Shown here: positions 11,080 through 22,547 of the stretch, in pieces | Layout: each line of letters opens with the position of its first letter | Numbering within the stretch: the stretch's first letter is position 1 | Assembly (NCBI GenBank): GCA_032716605.1 | Contig: CM064545.1 | Location: forward strand, 7,462,244-7,526,243 | DNA length: 64,000 nucleotides | Direction: 5' to 3' | Origin: Paralithodes platypus | Lineage: Eukaryota > Arthropoda > Malacostraca > Decapoda > Lithodidae | Notes under the pieces: generated by a model | Told to the model about the DNA's origin: nothing | The model's input: only the letters and a program-made list of their open reading frames with translations | The model's database searches: none | Program-made: the position numbers and the translations under genes

Positions 11080-12510
11080 GCATGAAAACATGTGAAATAG
11101 TCCGGCAGCTGAATGTTCCAGAGTCTACGGTGCAATCATTGAAAAAGAACAAGGATAAAATAAAGGAGAATATTTAATCTGCAGAGAAATATTTCAGGGG
11201 CAGTGTGATGATACCTAAGGTTGTGCATGATGTTACCCAGCAGAATAACGTTATGCTGGTCATGGAGCACTTTCTGATGAATTGGATTAAGAGGAGATAT
11301 CGGGAAGACGCCAGTGTTGACAGACCACAAATTCGAGAGCGTGACCGAATTTTCTACGAAGGTGTTTGTAGGAGAGAGAACATTGTAAACCCCTCCGAAT
11401 TTACTGCTTCACGAAGCTGGCTTCATCGCTTTAGGAAGTGTTTGGGTGTTAAATATTTAGTTTATCAGGGTGAGGTAGCTTCTGCAGATAACCAGGCTGC
11501 AAAGGACTTTCCAGCAGTGGCCACAGCTATAGTAGAGGAAGGAGGGTAGTAACATTCACCAAATATTCAACTGTGACGAGACAGGGGTATATTGGAAGAA
11601 GACAGCAAGAGCCACTTACATACCCAAATATAACAAGCAAGCCCAGGGATGTAAACTTCGAAAAGACAGCTTCACCGCACTGCTCACCACGAATACGTCT
11701 GGCGATTTTTTGATGAAACCTGTCATTGTGATATGAATCACCTCCCCCATTGCATTTGGTATAGCAACAAGTCTGGCTATGTCACCGCTGCAATCTTAGT
11801 CAAGTGGTTTGACAAGGTATTTGAGCCCCAGGTACGTGAGTACTGCCGCCGTAAGAACTTGGACTTCAAGGTACGCCTGGGCACGTCAAGTACCTTGTTG
11901 GGAGACATCCGAATGTTAGGGTCCAATTTCTATCATCAAAAACCACCTCAAAGCTGCAGCTGTTAGACCAAGAATTGATAGCAAATGTCAAGTTGTACAT
12001 TTATAAAATGCTCCACAACAAAATGCACAGAGCAACAGACAGCCTGCTCGAGTTGGCTGAAATCACAGCGGGCAGTGACAGTGAGCTGGAGCAGCAACAG
12101 GAGGATAACCTAGCAGTTTTGATAGTTAAGGCTTTCTGGCGAAACTTTAAGATCAAGCAGGCCATTGATCTCTTTTGTGTCGCCTGGAATAAGATCACAT
12201 CTGCGACTGTTCAGCACGCCTGTGACCCATTGCTACCACATCTAAAATTACAAAAGGAAGCAGCAGACCGTAAGAGGATTATGGCAGAGGCAACTGAGAC
12301 GGTATGACAGGTGCGTGGCATGGCGGAGGTAACACAAGACGACATAGCTCAACTCATAGGGGAGGAACCAGTACAAGAACAGACAATTGATGCAAGTTTA
12401 GAGGCTGATGAAGATGAAGAACCGGATGCTCCGGATGCGAAAGTGAGGACAGTGATTCGGATAGTGGCTCATACAGTGAATCATGTAGTGACAGTGAAGT
12501 GGCAGATTAG
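11080..12510 (+). pseudogene. Tigger/pogo-type DDE transposase relic
   Basis: Broken frames that together follow a Tigger (pogo/Tc1-mariner superfamily) transposase: a helix-turn-helix start (KTCEIVRQLNVPESTVQS, 11092-11145), a CENP-B-like DNA-binding part (11205-11549, with FTASRSWLHRFRKCLGV), the DDE part with IFNCDETGVYWKK just after 11550, FDKVFEPQVREYCRRKNL (11808-11866), and an alpha-helical C-terminus (11975-12307) followed by an acidic tail to about 12510. At least four frame breaks and stops are present, at about 11177, 11550, 11735 and 11968. The DDE middle Asp region (normally near a DNAPGH motif) is damaged around 11885. Its upstream end is cut by copy A. No terminal repeats were recognised. 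It is inactive. Confidence 0.75.
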
Positions 12511-12519
12511 TATGTACAA

Positions 12520-12585
12520 TTAGTATAATACAATACAATAACAATACAATATATAATACAATACAATACAATAACCATTCCAGTG
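12520..12585. repeat. ATACA/ACAAT microsatellite
   Basis: Short imperfect repeats of ATACAATACA type directly after the Tigger relic. Confidence 0.8.
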
Positions 12586-13268
12586 GATTTGTAATGCCAG
12601 AATTAGTGAAAAAGGACACCTCATTCGTCCTTGTAGCTCATCTGATGCCAGAGATATTACATTTCATGTTTTTCAAGATGGCAATGGCGGCCATTTTGAA
12701 TATTGGGCTCTAGCAGAGTTAGCCGTCATTTTTCAGAGGGGCATAGGAGCTAATTTTCCTTTAAAATGGTTCAGGTTGTCAAATCCATCGAGAGAAAAAG
12801 GTAGGAGCAAAATGCTCACGGATTCCAAGCAAATGACCCTACTATGAGGGTTGGTGTTCTCTACTTCCCATAGTTCTTACTTTACCCTTTTCATCATTGT
12901 TGTCTATATTTTATCCTGAGAGTGGTGAAGCCAGTGAGGCCATAATGGTGTGCCTCATGGTTCCCTAGTATCTTAATCTCACAGCCCACTGGCACAAGTC
13001 GGACTTTCTCACTCTGGCATAGGAATGTAATGAATCCACCGCCCGCTACTTGGGTAGTACAGTCAGCCTCTGTATCAGTTACGGTGATTTCTTGTTACTG
13101 CCTTATTGTAGCACGGTTGAGGCTGGTGTGGTGCTTGGGGGGTGGGGGGGTGGGGGGAACTTTGTTGAGTCTTTATTATACTGTATAGTACAAGTAGATT
13201 ACTAGTAGGAAGAGAGCACACACTTTGCAGCCAGATTATTGTAATGTGCACTCCTCACTCACTCATTC
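12586..13268. other. Intergenic, no gene seen
   Basis: Probably the 3' part of the Tigger relic at first, then unassigned sequence with a G-rich run (13137-13158). No open frame of note. Confidence 0.5.
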
Positions 13269-13440
13269 CCTCACACACATACTCTAAACTAAAAAGTTAT
13301 AGCTGCGAAAGTGGTACACAACCAATGAGCAAGACTATGCCCTAATCTACTAATTTCCTCACACACATACTCTAAACTAAAAAAGTTATAGCTAAGAATG
13401 TGGTACACAACCATTGAGCAAGACTATGCCCTAATCTAAC
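13269..13440. repeat. Two-copy tandem duplication, period 88 bp
   Basis: The block starting CCTCACACACATACTCTAAA at 13269 repeats at 13357 with a few substitutions and small indels, through CTATGCCCTAATCTA. Confidence 0.85.
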
Positions 13441-13938
13441 CAAACCTATCTTATTGTAACCCATTATACTGTATCTCAATTATATAAACGAAACCCACAG
13501 GAATGGTACTTGAAAGTAGTATTGTAGGAAGATAGTTTAGAAATACAGTATTATATGATGTATTGCACCAATCGATAGGAGAAACTTGTATTCCAAATTC
13601 GTCAAATCAACATAGGCTATGTTTAATCAATTTGGTTCACATCATGTTTTGTTTTCGAATTCCTACACATAATTATTATTGTATACACACTATGTTAATC
13701 AGTTTATCGAGTTAATTTTGTATAGTGCATACATTTTATTTACAGCTAGTTTTGCTGACGTCATACTGGAACTGCATTTCAGCTCAGACCAATTCGCAAA
13801 GTTGAGGGCAGAAATTCGTGGTGCATTGACGGAGGTTATGATATCATCAGTGTGTCTGATTGGCTGTCTATCTATTTGTGTTGGCCAAGATACCTCAACA
13901 TCTTATGAGCGAAAATTGAAAAGATATGGAAGAAACTT
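13441..13938. other. Intergenic, with target duplication ACTT at 13935-13938
   Basis: AT-rich unassigned sequence. It ends in ACTT, duplicated at 43131-43134 on the far side of copy C. Confidence 0.6.
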
Positions 13939-14943
13939 TGTGACGCCTGCCAGCGTTGGCAGAATCGCCTCCCGGTAGCCACTAGCGCTCGCCAGGGCAG
14001 TGAAATGGGCTACAGTCTATCTACAATGTTGTTCTTTCTTTCATAGTACTTGCATTTACAGACAGTCCTGTGGTGGCCTTTATTTTCGTCTGTGACAACG
14101 GGAAGCATTTTATATCATGTGTAGAACATAAGATGCATTGTAGTGAAGGAGAGAGAGAGAGCGAGCGGGCCAGCAAGTGAGCGTTGCTCCTCCCTCCTGG
14201 AGGAGTTTCTCGCCGCGTGGCTTTTCTCTCGGTTTTGATTGGCTGGTGGTTCCTGGCGCCTTCTGCAGGCCTGCTGCCTGGTGACGTAGCGGCCTGTGAT
14301 AGGCTGGACACCATGCCTTTGTGTGATCCTGGGGGTCCCGACTCCCGAGGAGCTACTCTCTTCAGAGCTTGCCTGACCAGCATACCCTTCACACCTCCCT
14401 TACCACCTGTCCCCGACTTCTACCTATAGAGCACTTTCTCTCTCTCTCAACTTCTTACCTCTCATTCTTCCACTCTATTTAACATCATAACTCCCCTTTG
14501 GTTCTGCACGATTTCATACATCGGCCATCGTATTATATGCTGAAGCTCTCAGATATTCCATGTTTAGATAGACATTTTGGAGGGGTTCCCATTTTGTCTG
14601 TAGAGGTTCGACACACTCACGGTGTCTCCCTACCTTTTTCTTGGCTGTCTGCTGGGCTATTTAATGCTAGACTGGGGTGAGGCTATTGTTGTTGTGATTT
14701 CCGATGTTTACCAGGTTTTGTTGAACCTGTACAATCGCAACGGATACGTGGGAAGCCTAGGTGGTCTTTCTGACTTGTGTACCTTGTGAGTTTAGCACTG
14801 TGTTGCGAGTGAGGGCTTTTGCCTCTGCCACCCAACACTGTGCTAACTCGTTTTGGTTTGACTTTGAGAGGGTCGCCAGGAGAGAACCAGATACTAGCGA
14901 TCTGGATCTCTCAAGAGAGCACCCCGTCATTTAATGTAATTTG
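13939..14943 (+). repeat. 5' LTR of copy C, left part
   Basis: Starts TGTGACGCCTGCCAGCG and follows the LTR consensus to TGTAATTTG, where foreign sequence begins. The matching right part starts at 19591. No clear target duplication longer than two bases is visible at this junction. Confidence 0.88.
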
Positions 14944-15111
14944 CTTTCTCGAGCAAGCTGGCAGGTATACTAGAGATGGTCATCCACCAAGCCACTCACG
15001 ACATTCCTAGATCAACACACTCAGCATATTCGGGGTATAACAGTCTACTAACAGTGTACCCTGCTGTATTCCCAAATGTATCCCAGACTTACAGTAACAT
15101 GGCCATGCTAG
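14944..15111 (+). pseudogene. Nucleoprotein-like endogenous viral element, N-terminal fragment
   Basis: One frame is open here and reads like real protein (PAVFPNVSQTYSNMAMLG at the end). It is cut at 15111 by the LINE, and the same frame style resumes at 18220. Nothing upstream is available because the left end abuts the LTR. I suspect a nucleoprotein of a negative-strand RNA virus (chuvirus-like or another mononegavirus), but the family call is from general appearance only; an unknown host-like or transposon protein is possible. Confidence 0.35.
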
Positions 15112-16485
15112 GGAAAGGGAGATAGTGCGGGTGACGGGGGAGAAGGCAGAGAGAGGGGAGGTGGAGATAGAGAGAGAAACAGTCCAAGTGGAGGCAGAGG
15201 GAGGGGAGGTGGAAACGGAGCGAGAAACAGTACAGGTGGAGACAAGAGGAGAGGAGACAAGCTAGGAAATAAATTGGGAGGGGTACGTACAAAAAAGAAA
15301 GGAACGGGCAGGGACGAGAAAAATAGGGAAAATACTGGAAACGCTAAGTTCATGTATACAAATATTGATGGATTAATTTCCAAAAAGATTGAGTTTGACG
15401 AATATGTAAAGAGAGAGAGGCCCGGGGTAGTATGTTTGACTGAAACTAAGCTTAACCAGGAGGTAGACACGAATATAATTAGTTGTGCAGGATACAGTAC
15501 ATGGAGAAGAGACAGGTTAGGAAAGCTAGGAGGAGGAGTGTTGATCATGGTAGATAATAAAATTACTGCTAAAGAATTAAAACTTGGTGATAGCATTGCT
15601 GAAGTGGTAGCAGTTGAAATTGAGGATTATGATAGGTCAAAATTGGACATTGTATCAATGTATTTACCTCCTAAGACTAAATCTTGGAGCAACGATGAAT
15701 ATAATTAATTAATTTTGGAAACCTTGCGTATGTTGGAAATTATTTGTAAAAGGAAAAATAGGCTTATTCTTGCAGGGGACTTTAATTGCGGGGAGGTGGA
15801 TTGGGAATGTTTGGATGCGGGTACAAATGAAAATACTTGGGGTAGCAAATTTCTTGAACTTACAATGGGGTATCTATTAACACAACACGTTATGGAAAAT
15901 ACAAGATTTAGAGGAGGTGATGAACCATCAAGACTTGACTTATTATTCACCAAAGACCCCCAAGAAATAAAGAACCTAACATATTTGAGTCCCATGGGAA
16001 AAAGCGATCATGCTGTGATTGAATTTGAATTGACAGTGGAATTTCTGGAAGGCAGAGAGGAGGAACATAGGGAATATAGATTAAATTATAGTAAGGCGGA
16101 TTATGAATCATTACGAGGATACTTTGCAAATATAGATTGGTCATTTATTGAGCAAGAACAGAATATTCAGGTAAAATACATCATGTTACTAGACATTTAC
16201 AGGGAGGGGGTAGATAAATATGTACCAACATTTAAGGATAGAAAGCTGGCTAAGGAGAAAGAGTGGTTTAACATGCGATGTCACATTGCCCAGAACAAAA
16301 AGGACTCTGCATGGAATAAAGTGAGAAGGAGACACACTGAGGAAAAATGGAATGAGTATAAGAATGCTAGAAACAACTATGTCAAGACTATAAGAGAGGA
16401 GAAAAAGAACTTTGAAAAAGATATAGTAAATGTAATAAAGAACCCAAACTGTTCTATAGTTATATCAACGGCAAAACAAAAATAA
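15112..16485 (+). pseudogene. LINE N-terminal linker and endonuclease domain
   Basis: The frame opens at 15112 with a Gly/Arg-rich stretch containing two copies of a 48-bp unit (about 15148-15243), then enters an exonuclease-endonuclease-phosphatase fold: FMYTNIDGLISKK (15352-15390), VVCLTETKLN with the catalytic Glu (about 15430), then, after a stop/frameshift at 15706-15714, LILAGDFNCGEVDWE (15763-15807) and GKSDHAVIEFEL (16000-16032), the closing SDH motif. This domain nicks the target DNA. The region to 16485 links endonuclease to RT and is Lys-rich. Confidence 0.85.
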
Positions 16486-16535
16486 AGGACAAAATAACAA
16501 AGCTTAGGGTAGAGGGTCAGTTATATGAAGACACG

Positions 16536-18171
16536 GTGGGTATGTGTGAAATTATGAATGATACATTAGCATCCGTGTTTGTGGAGGAGGATGACTATGT
16601 AGAACCTGTGGTGGAATTGAACGAGATACAGGGACTAGAGTCGATAGAAGTCAACAAGGATGAACTAAAATCATTGTTGGAAGAATTGGACGTGAGAAAA
16701 TCTATGGGCCCAGATAACATTGCTGGATGGGTATTACGAGAATGTTCTGAACAACTAGTGAGACCTATTTTTAATATTGTTCAACACTCATTAAACAAGG
16801 GGGAACTTCCCTTAGAATGGAAACAAGCAAATATAACTCCAATATATAAGAGTGGAAATAAAGAAGACCCGCTAAATTATCGACCGGTATCCTTAACGAG
16901 TGTTATATGCAAGCTTTGTGAAAAGATTATTAGAAAAAGATGGGTGGGTATGTTGGAGGAGAAGGAAATAATTTCAAGCAAGCAGTTCGGGTTCAGAAAA
17001 GGACATTCGTGTACCACAAATATGTTGAGTTACTATGATAGGGTAATTGACATTGTACAAGGGAGGGAGGGGGGGGTAGATTGTATTTACTTAGATTTCA
17101 AGAAGGCATTTGATAAGGTGCCTCATAAGAGATTGTTGTGGAAGCTCAGGACTGTGGGGCAGGTTGAGGGAGTATTATTAAAGTGGATGGAAAACGATTT
17201 AATTGGGAGGGAAATGCGAACAGTAATAAAAGGAAAGTTCTCCTCGTGGAAAAGGGTAAAAAGCGGAGTGCCTCAAGGATCGGTGTTGGCCCCAATCATG
17301 TTTTTGGTTTTCATCAACGACCTTCAAATGGGAATAGGCTCATATATATCTATGTTTGCTGATGATGCAAAATTAATGAAGCATATTACAAGTAGGAGTA
17401 GTTGTGAAGAATTACAGAGACCTAGATAAGTTATATGAGTGGAGTCAAACTTGGAAAATGGAATTCAACACGAGTAAGTGTCAGGTTCTTGAGATGGGAA
17501 AAAGTAAATATAGACCTTCTTGGGGATATAAAATAGGAGATGAAATAATTAGTAAAGCTGTGAAAGCAAAAGACCTAGGGGTAGTTGTGGCAGACATCTT
17601 GTCACCTGAACAGCATATAAATAAAATAACTGGTGAAACCTATGCAGTGTTGACTAACATGAGAATAGCTCTGAATTATTTAGATGAAGAGATGTTAGCA
17701 AAAATAAAAGGGACAATAATACGACCAAGACTGGAGTATGCAGCAGTGGTGTGGTCTCCACACCTTATAAAACATAATAAAAAACTGGAAAGAGTTCAGA
17801 GAGTTGCCACTAAGATGATAGCTAGCCTTAGAGACCTGCCTTATGAGGAGAGATTGGAGAGGCTAAAGCTGCCAACGCTGAGGGAGAGGAGAGAGAGAGG
17901 TGACATGATCATGATGTTTAAGTGTGTGAAAGGTTTTGAGAAGATCGACAAGGGAGATTTTGTGGTGAGGGACGAGGGAAGAACCAGGGGTCATGATTGT
18001 AAGTTGAGGAAAGTTATATGTAAGTCTGATGTAAGAAAGTTCAGCTTCCCGTATAGAAGCATTGAGTGTTGGAATAAGTTGGATGAGGAGGTGGTGGGAG
18101 CAAGAAATATCCAAACTTTTAAAGCAAAATTGGATAAATGTAGAGAGAGAGACAGGACAACACGAGCTTAG
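16536..18171 (+). pseudogene. LINE reverse transcriptase and C-terminal region
   Basis: RT motifs appear in order: KSMGPDNIAGWVLRE, PLEWKQANITPIYKSG, NYRPVSLTSVICKLCEKI, SKQFGFRKGHSC, YLDFKKAFDKVPH, VPQGSVLAPIMFLVFINDL and the catalytic FADD (17355-17366). A frameshift at about 17420 moves the C-terminal part (thumb, then KLPTLRERRERGDM and IECWNKLDEEVV) into the frame 17404-18171. The FADDAK box and the RERGD motif fit CR1/Jockey-group LINEs. The protein would copy LINE RNA at the nicked target. Earlier breaks near 16485-16536 separate it from the endonuclease. Confidence 0.88.
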
Positions 18172-18219
18172 GCTCAAATCCTGTATACTACAATTAGGTG
18201 AGTACAATTAGGTGAGTAC
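18172..18219 (+). repeat. LINE 3' untranslated end with short tandem repeat tail
   Basis: After the stop, a short segment is followed by two and a half copies of a 14-bp unit ATTAGGTGAGTACA. CR1-group LINEs commonly end in such short repeats, which serve as the recognition tail for reverse transcription. Confidence 0.8.
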
Positions 18220-19219
18220 AGCACATGGGATACCACCGCTCCCAAGACCAGGTCACATTCCTGTTCGGTTGGTGGACAGTCTCTAAGGTCACAGCTAGAG
18301 CCTTAACGTTCCAGGGGTGTAACTCAGATGAGCACAAGGGAGTGGTCCTCGCAGCATACTGGAAGCTTGCCCTAGGCCAACCAACCGAAGGTAAGGTATA
18401 CCCGTACATTTGCTTGAACAATAAACCAGCTATGAAAAGAGTACATAAGTCAGAACTGATGAGATCTAATGAAAAGCAACTAGTTGATCCCTCGAACGCG
18501 GTCCACCGAGCCAACAGCTTAGTGTACCAGTCTGCCCAGTTAGAATTCACAGCCCCAACTACCATAGAGGGATTCTTCGAAGCATTCTCCTCCTTGATCT
18601 CTGAAAAGGGGTGGGTTGATGTGATTGGCTTAAACATCGAGGAGTTCATGTCTGTAGAACCTATTAGCAGTGCTGCCATCCCCGAAACAGCTATGGAGGT
18701 TGCGACTAGGTACACTCAGGCGTTAGTCGCTAAGTACGAGGAGATAATCACCATCCTGAACATCGAGAGCGACTCAGTAAGAGACAGCGTGACTAAGGGC
18801 GTTGAAGACATGTGCTCAATCACTAAACCTATCTATCACGTAATTGAGAATGCCCTCGCAGCATTCAGGGGCCAAGTGAAGGACAAGAGTGCTTTCCAAC
18901 CCATGACCTTGAACACGTCACTCATGATCCAACCATCTTTGACGGCTTCACTGCCCTTTATGATCCAGACACATTTGGCGAAATCACAGATAGAGATGAA
19001 GATGGGATAGAAGGTGTAACTTACCTCTCCCGGGTTGAAAGCGCGGCCGTTGACGCATTACAGTTCAGGGGCCAAGATGCAGCTTTGGCAATCATGACAG
19101 GCAGGATGCCGGTTCCAGATGCCACGATAATCTTAGAGTCAACACCCGAGCATGTTCAATGCCTAGAAGAACTTGCAGAAATCATGAGGGACAGCGATAT
19201 AGGGATGAACTTGTTATAA
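18220..19219 (+). pseudogene. Nucleoprotein-like endogenous viral element, C-terminal fragment
   Basis: A frame open from before 18225 to 19010 (261 codons; QDQVTFLFGWWTVSKVTA near the start), then continuing one frame off to a stop at 19217-19219. Base composition is less AT-rich than the surroundings and codon use looks unlike the flanking LTR. Together with 14944-15111 it would amount to roughly 390 residues, in the size range of nucleoproteins of mononegaviruses. No polymerase or glycoprotein is present. Known facts: such N-gene fossils are common in arthropod genomes. Inference: this is one. I could not confirm the family. Confidence 0.4.
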
Positions 19220-19590
19220 TTTTGGGTTACTTTTATCTTTAAGGTATAGTTGTTAAGCATGGGTTATTTTAAGTTGAAAGAAAGTTATTTTAACGAGAGG
19301 GTCTTTTTGGAAGAGAATCTTTTTACGTTTTCCTTATCATTGGAGTTATTTTTAAACCGCGTCGACTTGATCAAACGTGTTTGAGAAGAAACAAGAATGA
19401 AGGAAGAAGAGAGAAGAAACAAGACTGAAGAAAGAGAGAAGAAAGAAGATTTCAGAAAAAGGGATGAAAAATGAGATCTATTTATTTTTAGACAAATGAG
19501 CACGTCACAAAAAGAAAAATAACAAAACCTCTTAGGGAAGTGCCGACGTTAAGGCTAAACTTCCCGAATTCCAACTGAACTAAACTGAAC
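19220..19590 (+). other. Noncoding tail of the viral-like block
   Basis: AT- and purine-rich sequence with GAAGAAA-type runs (19383-19460) between the stop codon and the resumption of the gypsy LTR. No poly-A tail is evident at the right junction and no repeat matches it elsewhere in the window. Confidence 0.5.
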
Positions 19591-20365
19591 TGGCCGAACA
19601 GTCTTAAGGAACTCGCTAGGCTACGAGCCGCTTGCTCAGCCATTGTTTCCTAGCCTACGACATCCCAGCTAGACTTTATTAGCCTAGCAGACACCCGATT
19701 AGGATTATAAGCTCTTATGTTATGTATGCAGCATTTTTATTCACGTTGACTGTAAGCCTTGGTTGTTGTTGAGTTGCACAACCCGAGCAGGCTTTTTGAG
19801 TTGCCTGAGGAAGTACTTCTTTTGTTGTTGGAGATAATACTATTGCGCATTTATTATTATTCCCGTGCCAGTTAACCCTGTATGTCCCTACACTTGTCAT
19901 ATCTTGTTCCTGCTTTATATAACATTTCAAAATCCGATTCGATCATCTTAAGCAGCATCAGACTTTCTTCAGAAGATTCCTGTTCGATGCTTTAGGACTT
20001 TCATTCACTTTCTTTAATATAGGAGTGGCAGTTTATTATTGTTTACAGAAACTTTAATTATACCTTCTTCTTGTTTGCATTAAATCATTTCAGTGATTTA
20101 ATTAAGCTCTCTATCCTTTTCCTTGTATACATTATTAACGTAATTGTATGTTGTTGTGATCAGGCTGTATCAGAGATCATCAGCCTGTAGTAGTAGTGCA
20201 TTTATACCGAGTTATAGGATACCCCTTTAACTCTGGAGGGTATAGGTGTTTTTGTGCGTCGGCATTATAAGTTCAAGGGTTGGATCTAGTGTTACCGTTG
20301 TGGCTGTGTGCCTTTCTAGTCCAATGATTAAGAGCCCTTGTTTTATACGAGTCCCGGTCGTAACA
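19591..20365 (+). repeat. 5' LTR of copy C, right part
   Basis: Starts TGGCCGAACAGTCTTAAGG and matches 25796 onward in the 3' LTR, ending GGTCGTAACA. Confidence 0.88.
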
Positions 20366-20572
20366 AATGGCGACCTTGCTCAGGATTTTGTGAACTTAAG
20401 AGAAATATTGCAGGAGTGTTGTGGTCATTTATTTTGTTTAAAGGAATATAGTGGACACAGATTTTGTTTGGCAAGTAGTATAACACTTAAGTCTCCAAGC
20501 ATTTTTGAGTGAATAGTGCTACATAAGAGTTTAGGTACTTTTTTTTTTTTTTATAAACGTTGAGAATTTTCG
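20366..20572 (+). promoter_or_regulatory. 5' leader and primer-binding site of copy C
   Basis: Two bases after the LTR comes TGGCGACCTTGCTCAGGA (20368-20385), the tRNA-Arg-like primer site also seen in copies B and D, followed by an untranslated leader with a T-run (20539-20552) before the gag start. Confidence 0.7.
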
Positions 20573-22060
20573 GTGGACATTATGTCGGACGACGGATCAG
20601 TGTACAGTGAGGACACAGTACGGGAAACGGACTCTGAGGTGCAGCAGCGGGGTTTGTCCGAAGGCATTGGAGTTATAACTAGTGAGGAGGATGCAAGAAA
20701 GTTTCTGGAGATACCTATTACTGTTGACCGGGTGTCGGGGATTGATCGGTATGGTCTCCAGTGTTTGGCCACGGTCATGGGGCATGTGGGCACTAGCAGC
20801 ATGGCGAGAGGTGACATGGTGCTCGGCGGGGTGCGTGGGGCTTCGGGTGGAGCGGGAGCTGGGGCACGGTCGGCCCAGCCCCCATTCCACTCGACTCCTA
20901 CCATGGCGCCCCCTCGGGCTCCTGAGCCAGGTACGTTCCCGCAGGCCGATAGTCACTGGCAGCGTGGTTTGTACATTGGTGGGTCTCCAATTGTTGTATC
21001 TCCTCCTCCTCAAGGTTTGACTCCCGATATGCTCTTCCAGCTTGAGATGGCTAACCAGCAGCGGCAGTTTGAGATGGCTAAGATTCAGGCTGAGGAGAGA
21101 AAGGCCAGATATGAGCTCGAGCAACGAAAGCATGAATCTGAGCAGCTGATTGAGATGGCTAAGATTCAGCAGCAGCAGCGAGAAGCTAAGCTTAGGGTTG
21201 AGGCTACGAGGTACTGTGCAGACATAGATCTTGAGAAGTCGCGGGTGGAGTCGACAGAGCAGCGTCTCGGTTCTGGGAATCGAGGACTTGATCAGTCTTT
21301 ATCGCACCTGCTCAAGTTGGTCCCTGTATTTGATGAGTCGGGTGTCACTGAATTTTGTATGCGTTTTGAGAAGAAGTGCCGGGAGCACCAATGACCCGAG
21401 GTTAAGTGGGCAGCCCTTGTTTCCTCTAGGTTGGTTGGCAAAGGACTCAAGGCATATGATGCGTTGCCCTTGGAGTCTTGCATCGATTATGAGGTATTGA
21501 AGGAGGCTGTCCTGCGGGCATATGAGTTACAACCAGAGACATACAGATTGAAGTTCCGGGGTGTAACGAAGGGTCGTGAGTGCACCTTTCTTAAGCATGC
21601 CCGGGATCTGTCCGATGCATTTAGAAACTGGCTGCGTTCTGAGAAGGCATCGACGTTTGAGGAGTTGAAACAGCTGATGCTTCTAGGAAAATTTTTCAAG
21701 TGTACGGGCGGCGATCTGACGTTGAATCTTAAAGAAAAGAACCCGAAAACTCTTCAGGAGGCAGCTGAGATGGCTGACCGTAGGCTATCGCTGATTCGTG
21801 GGTGCGGGTCTGCACAACGGAACGATGCAGGTAACAAGGGGCGCAACACTCCACCCCCCCGAGTCAGAGTCAGTGATGCACCATATAACAATAACTACAA
21901 AAGCAATGATATTAATTCTGACCATAAACCTAATACCGTCCCGTTTAAGAAGGGTCAGGGCCCTTTCCCACCTCAAGGGAAGTCCAAGGGTGAGTTAAAG
22001 AGTGTTTTCATTGTCATGAGAAGGGGCATTTTGCAAGAGCCTGTCCAAGCAAGCTACCTA
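20573..22060 (+). pseudogene. gag: Gag of copy C, broken by one stop and one frameshift
   Basis: The frame starts with MDIMSDDGSVYSED, passes a Gly/Pro-rich part and a coiled-coil part with KIQAEERKARYELEQRK (about 21075-21130), reaches a nonsense codon (TGA where other copies have TGG) at 21392-21394, then continues from 21395 through the SCAN-like capsid end (LQPETYRLKFRG, FEELKQLMLLG). An extra A near 21998 shifts the frame just before a CCHC zinc knuckle that reads CFHCHEKGHFARAC in the next frame (22001-22042). The Gag protein would package element RNA. Two lesions make it inactive. Confidence 0.8.
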
Positions 22061-22547
22061 ATGCAGTTGTGTCTTTGGCTCGCAACATTGGGGTGTCCCC
22101 GAAGTCGTCTGAGTTTGCCCGGGGTATAACGTCAGAGGCTGGGACACAGCCAGTGGAGAAGAATCTGGAAGGCTCGAACCCTGTCCGCGATGTCTTTTGT
22201 GACCATCGAGGGCATGGCTGCGTGAAATGGGCTGGTAAGAAGCATGGAGTTGAGCTGTTGCGAGACACGGGTGCCTCTCAGACTTTGATGAAGAACTTTA
22301 CTGGTAGACCAATAAACGCGGCACGGGTGGTTGTGGTGCAAGGTATCAATGCTATCAGGTTATACCCGTTGGTCAGGATGGAACTGGAGGTAGATGGTGT
22401 GACACGAGAGATTGGATGTGGGAATTGTGGAGAACTTGCCTGTTGGGGGCGTCGACCTCTCGGCAACAACTTTGCGGTGCCTACTTCTGAGGTTTCACCC
22501 TTAGTCGTTGCCGAGAAGCCGGCCGACGTGAGTAGGGAGGAACAGGA
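22061..22547 (+). pseudogene. pol: Retropepsin-like protease region of copy C
   Basis: A frame open from 22069 contains GVELLRDTGASQTLM (about 22248-22292), the Asp-Thr-Gly active-site motif of retroviral-type aspartic proteases, and a downstream hydrophobic stretch RLYPLVRMELEV. A base change or small indel near 22430-22450 moves the end of the protease out of register compared with copy D. The enzyme would cut Gag and Pol. It is contiguous with gag, and the linker frame follows with overlap. Confidence 0.75.

Larger units (their letters stand above)
15112..18219 (+). mobile_element. CR1/Jockey-group LINE, 5'-truncated
   Basis: A non-LTR retrotransposon with an apurinic-type endonuclease, a reverse transcriptase and a 3' end made of a 14-bp repeat (TTAGGTGAGTACA type) at 18193-18219 instead of a poly-A tail, a habit of CR1-group elements. 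Its left end falls within the viral-like frame at 15111/15112 and its right end at 18219/18220. Frames are shifted at about 15708, 16485 and 17420, so the copy is dead, but conservation is good enough to suggest a fairly young insertion. Confidence 0.85.
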
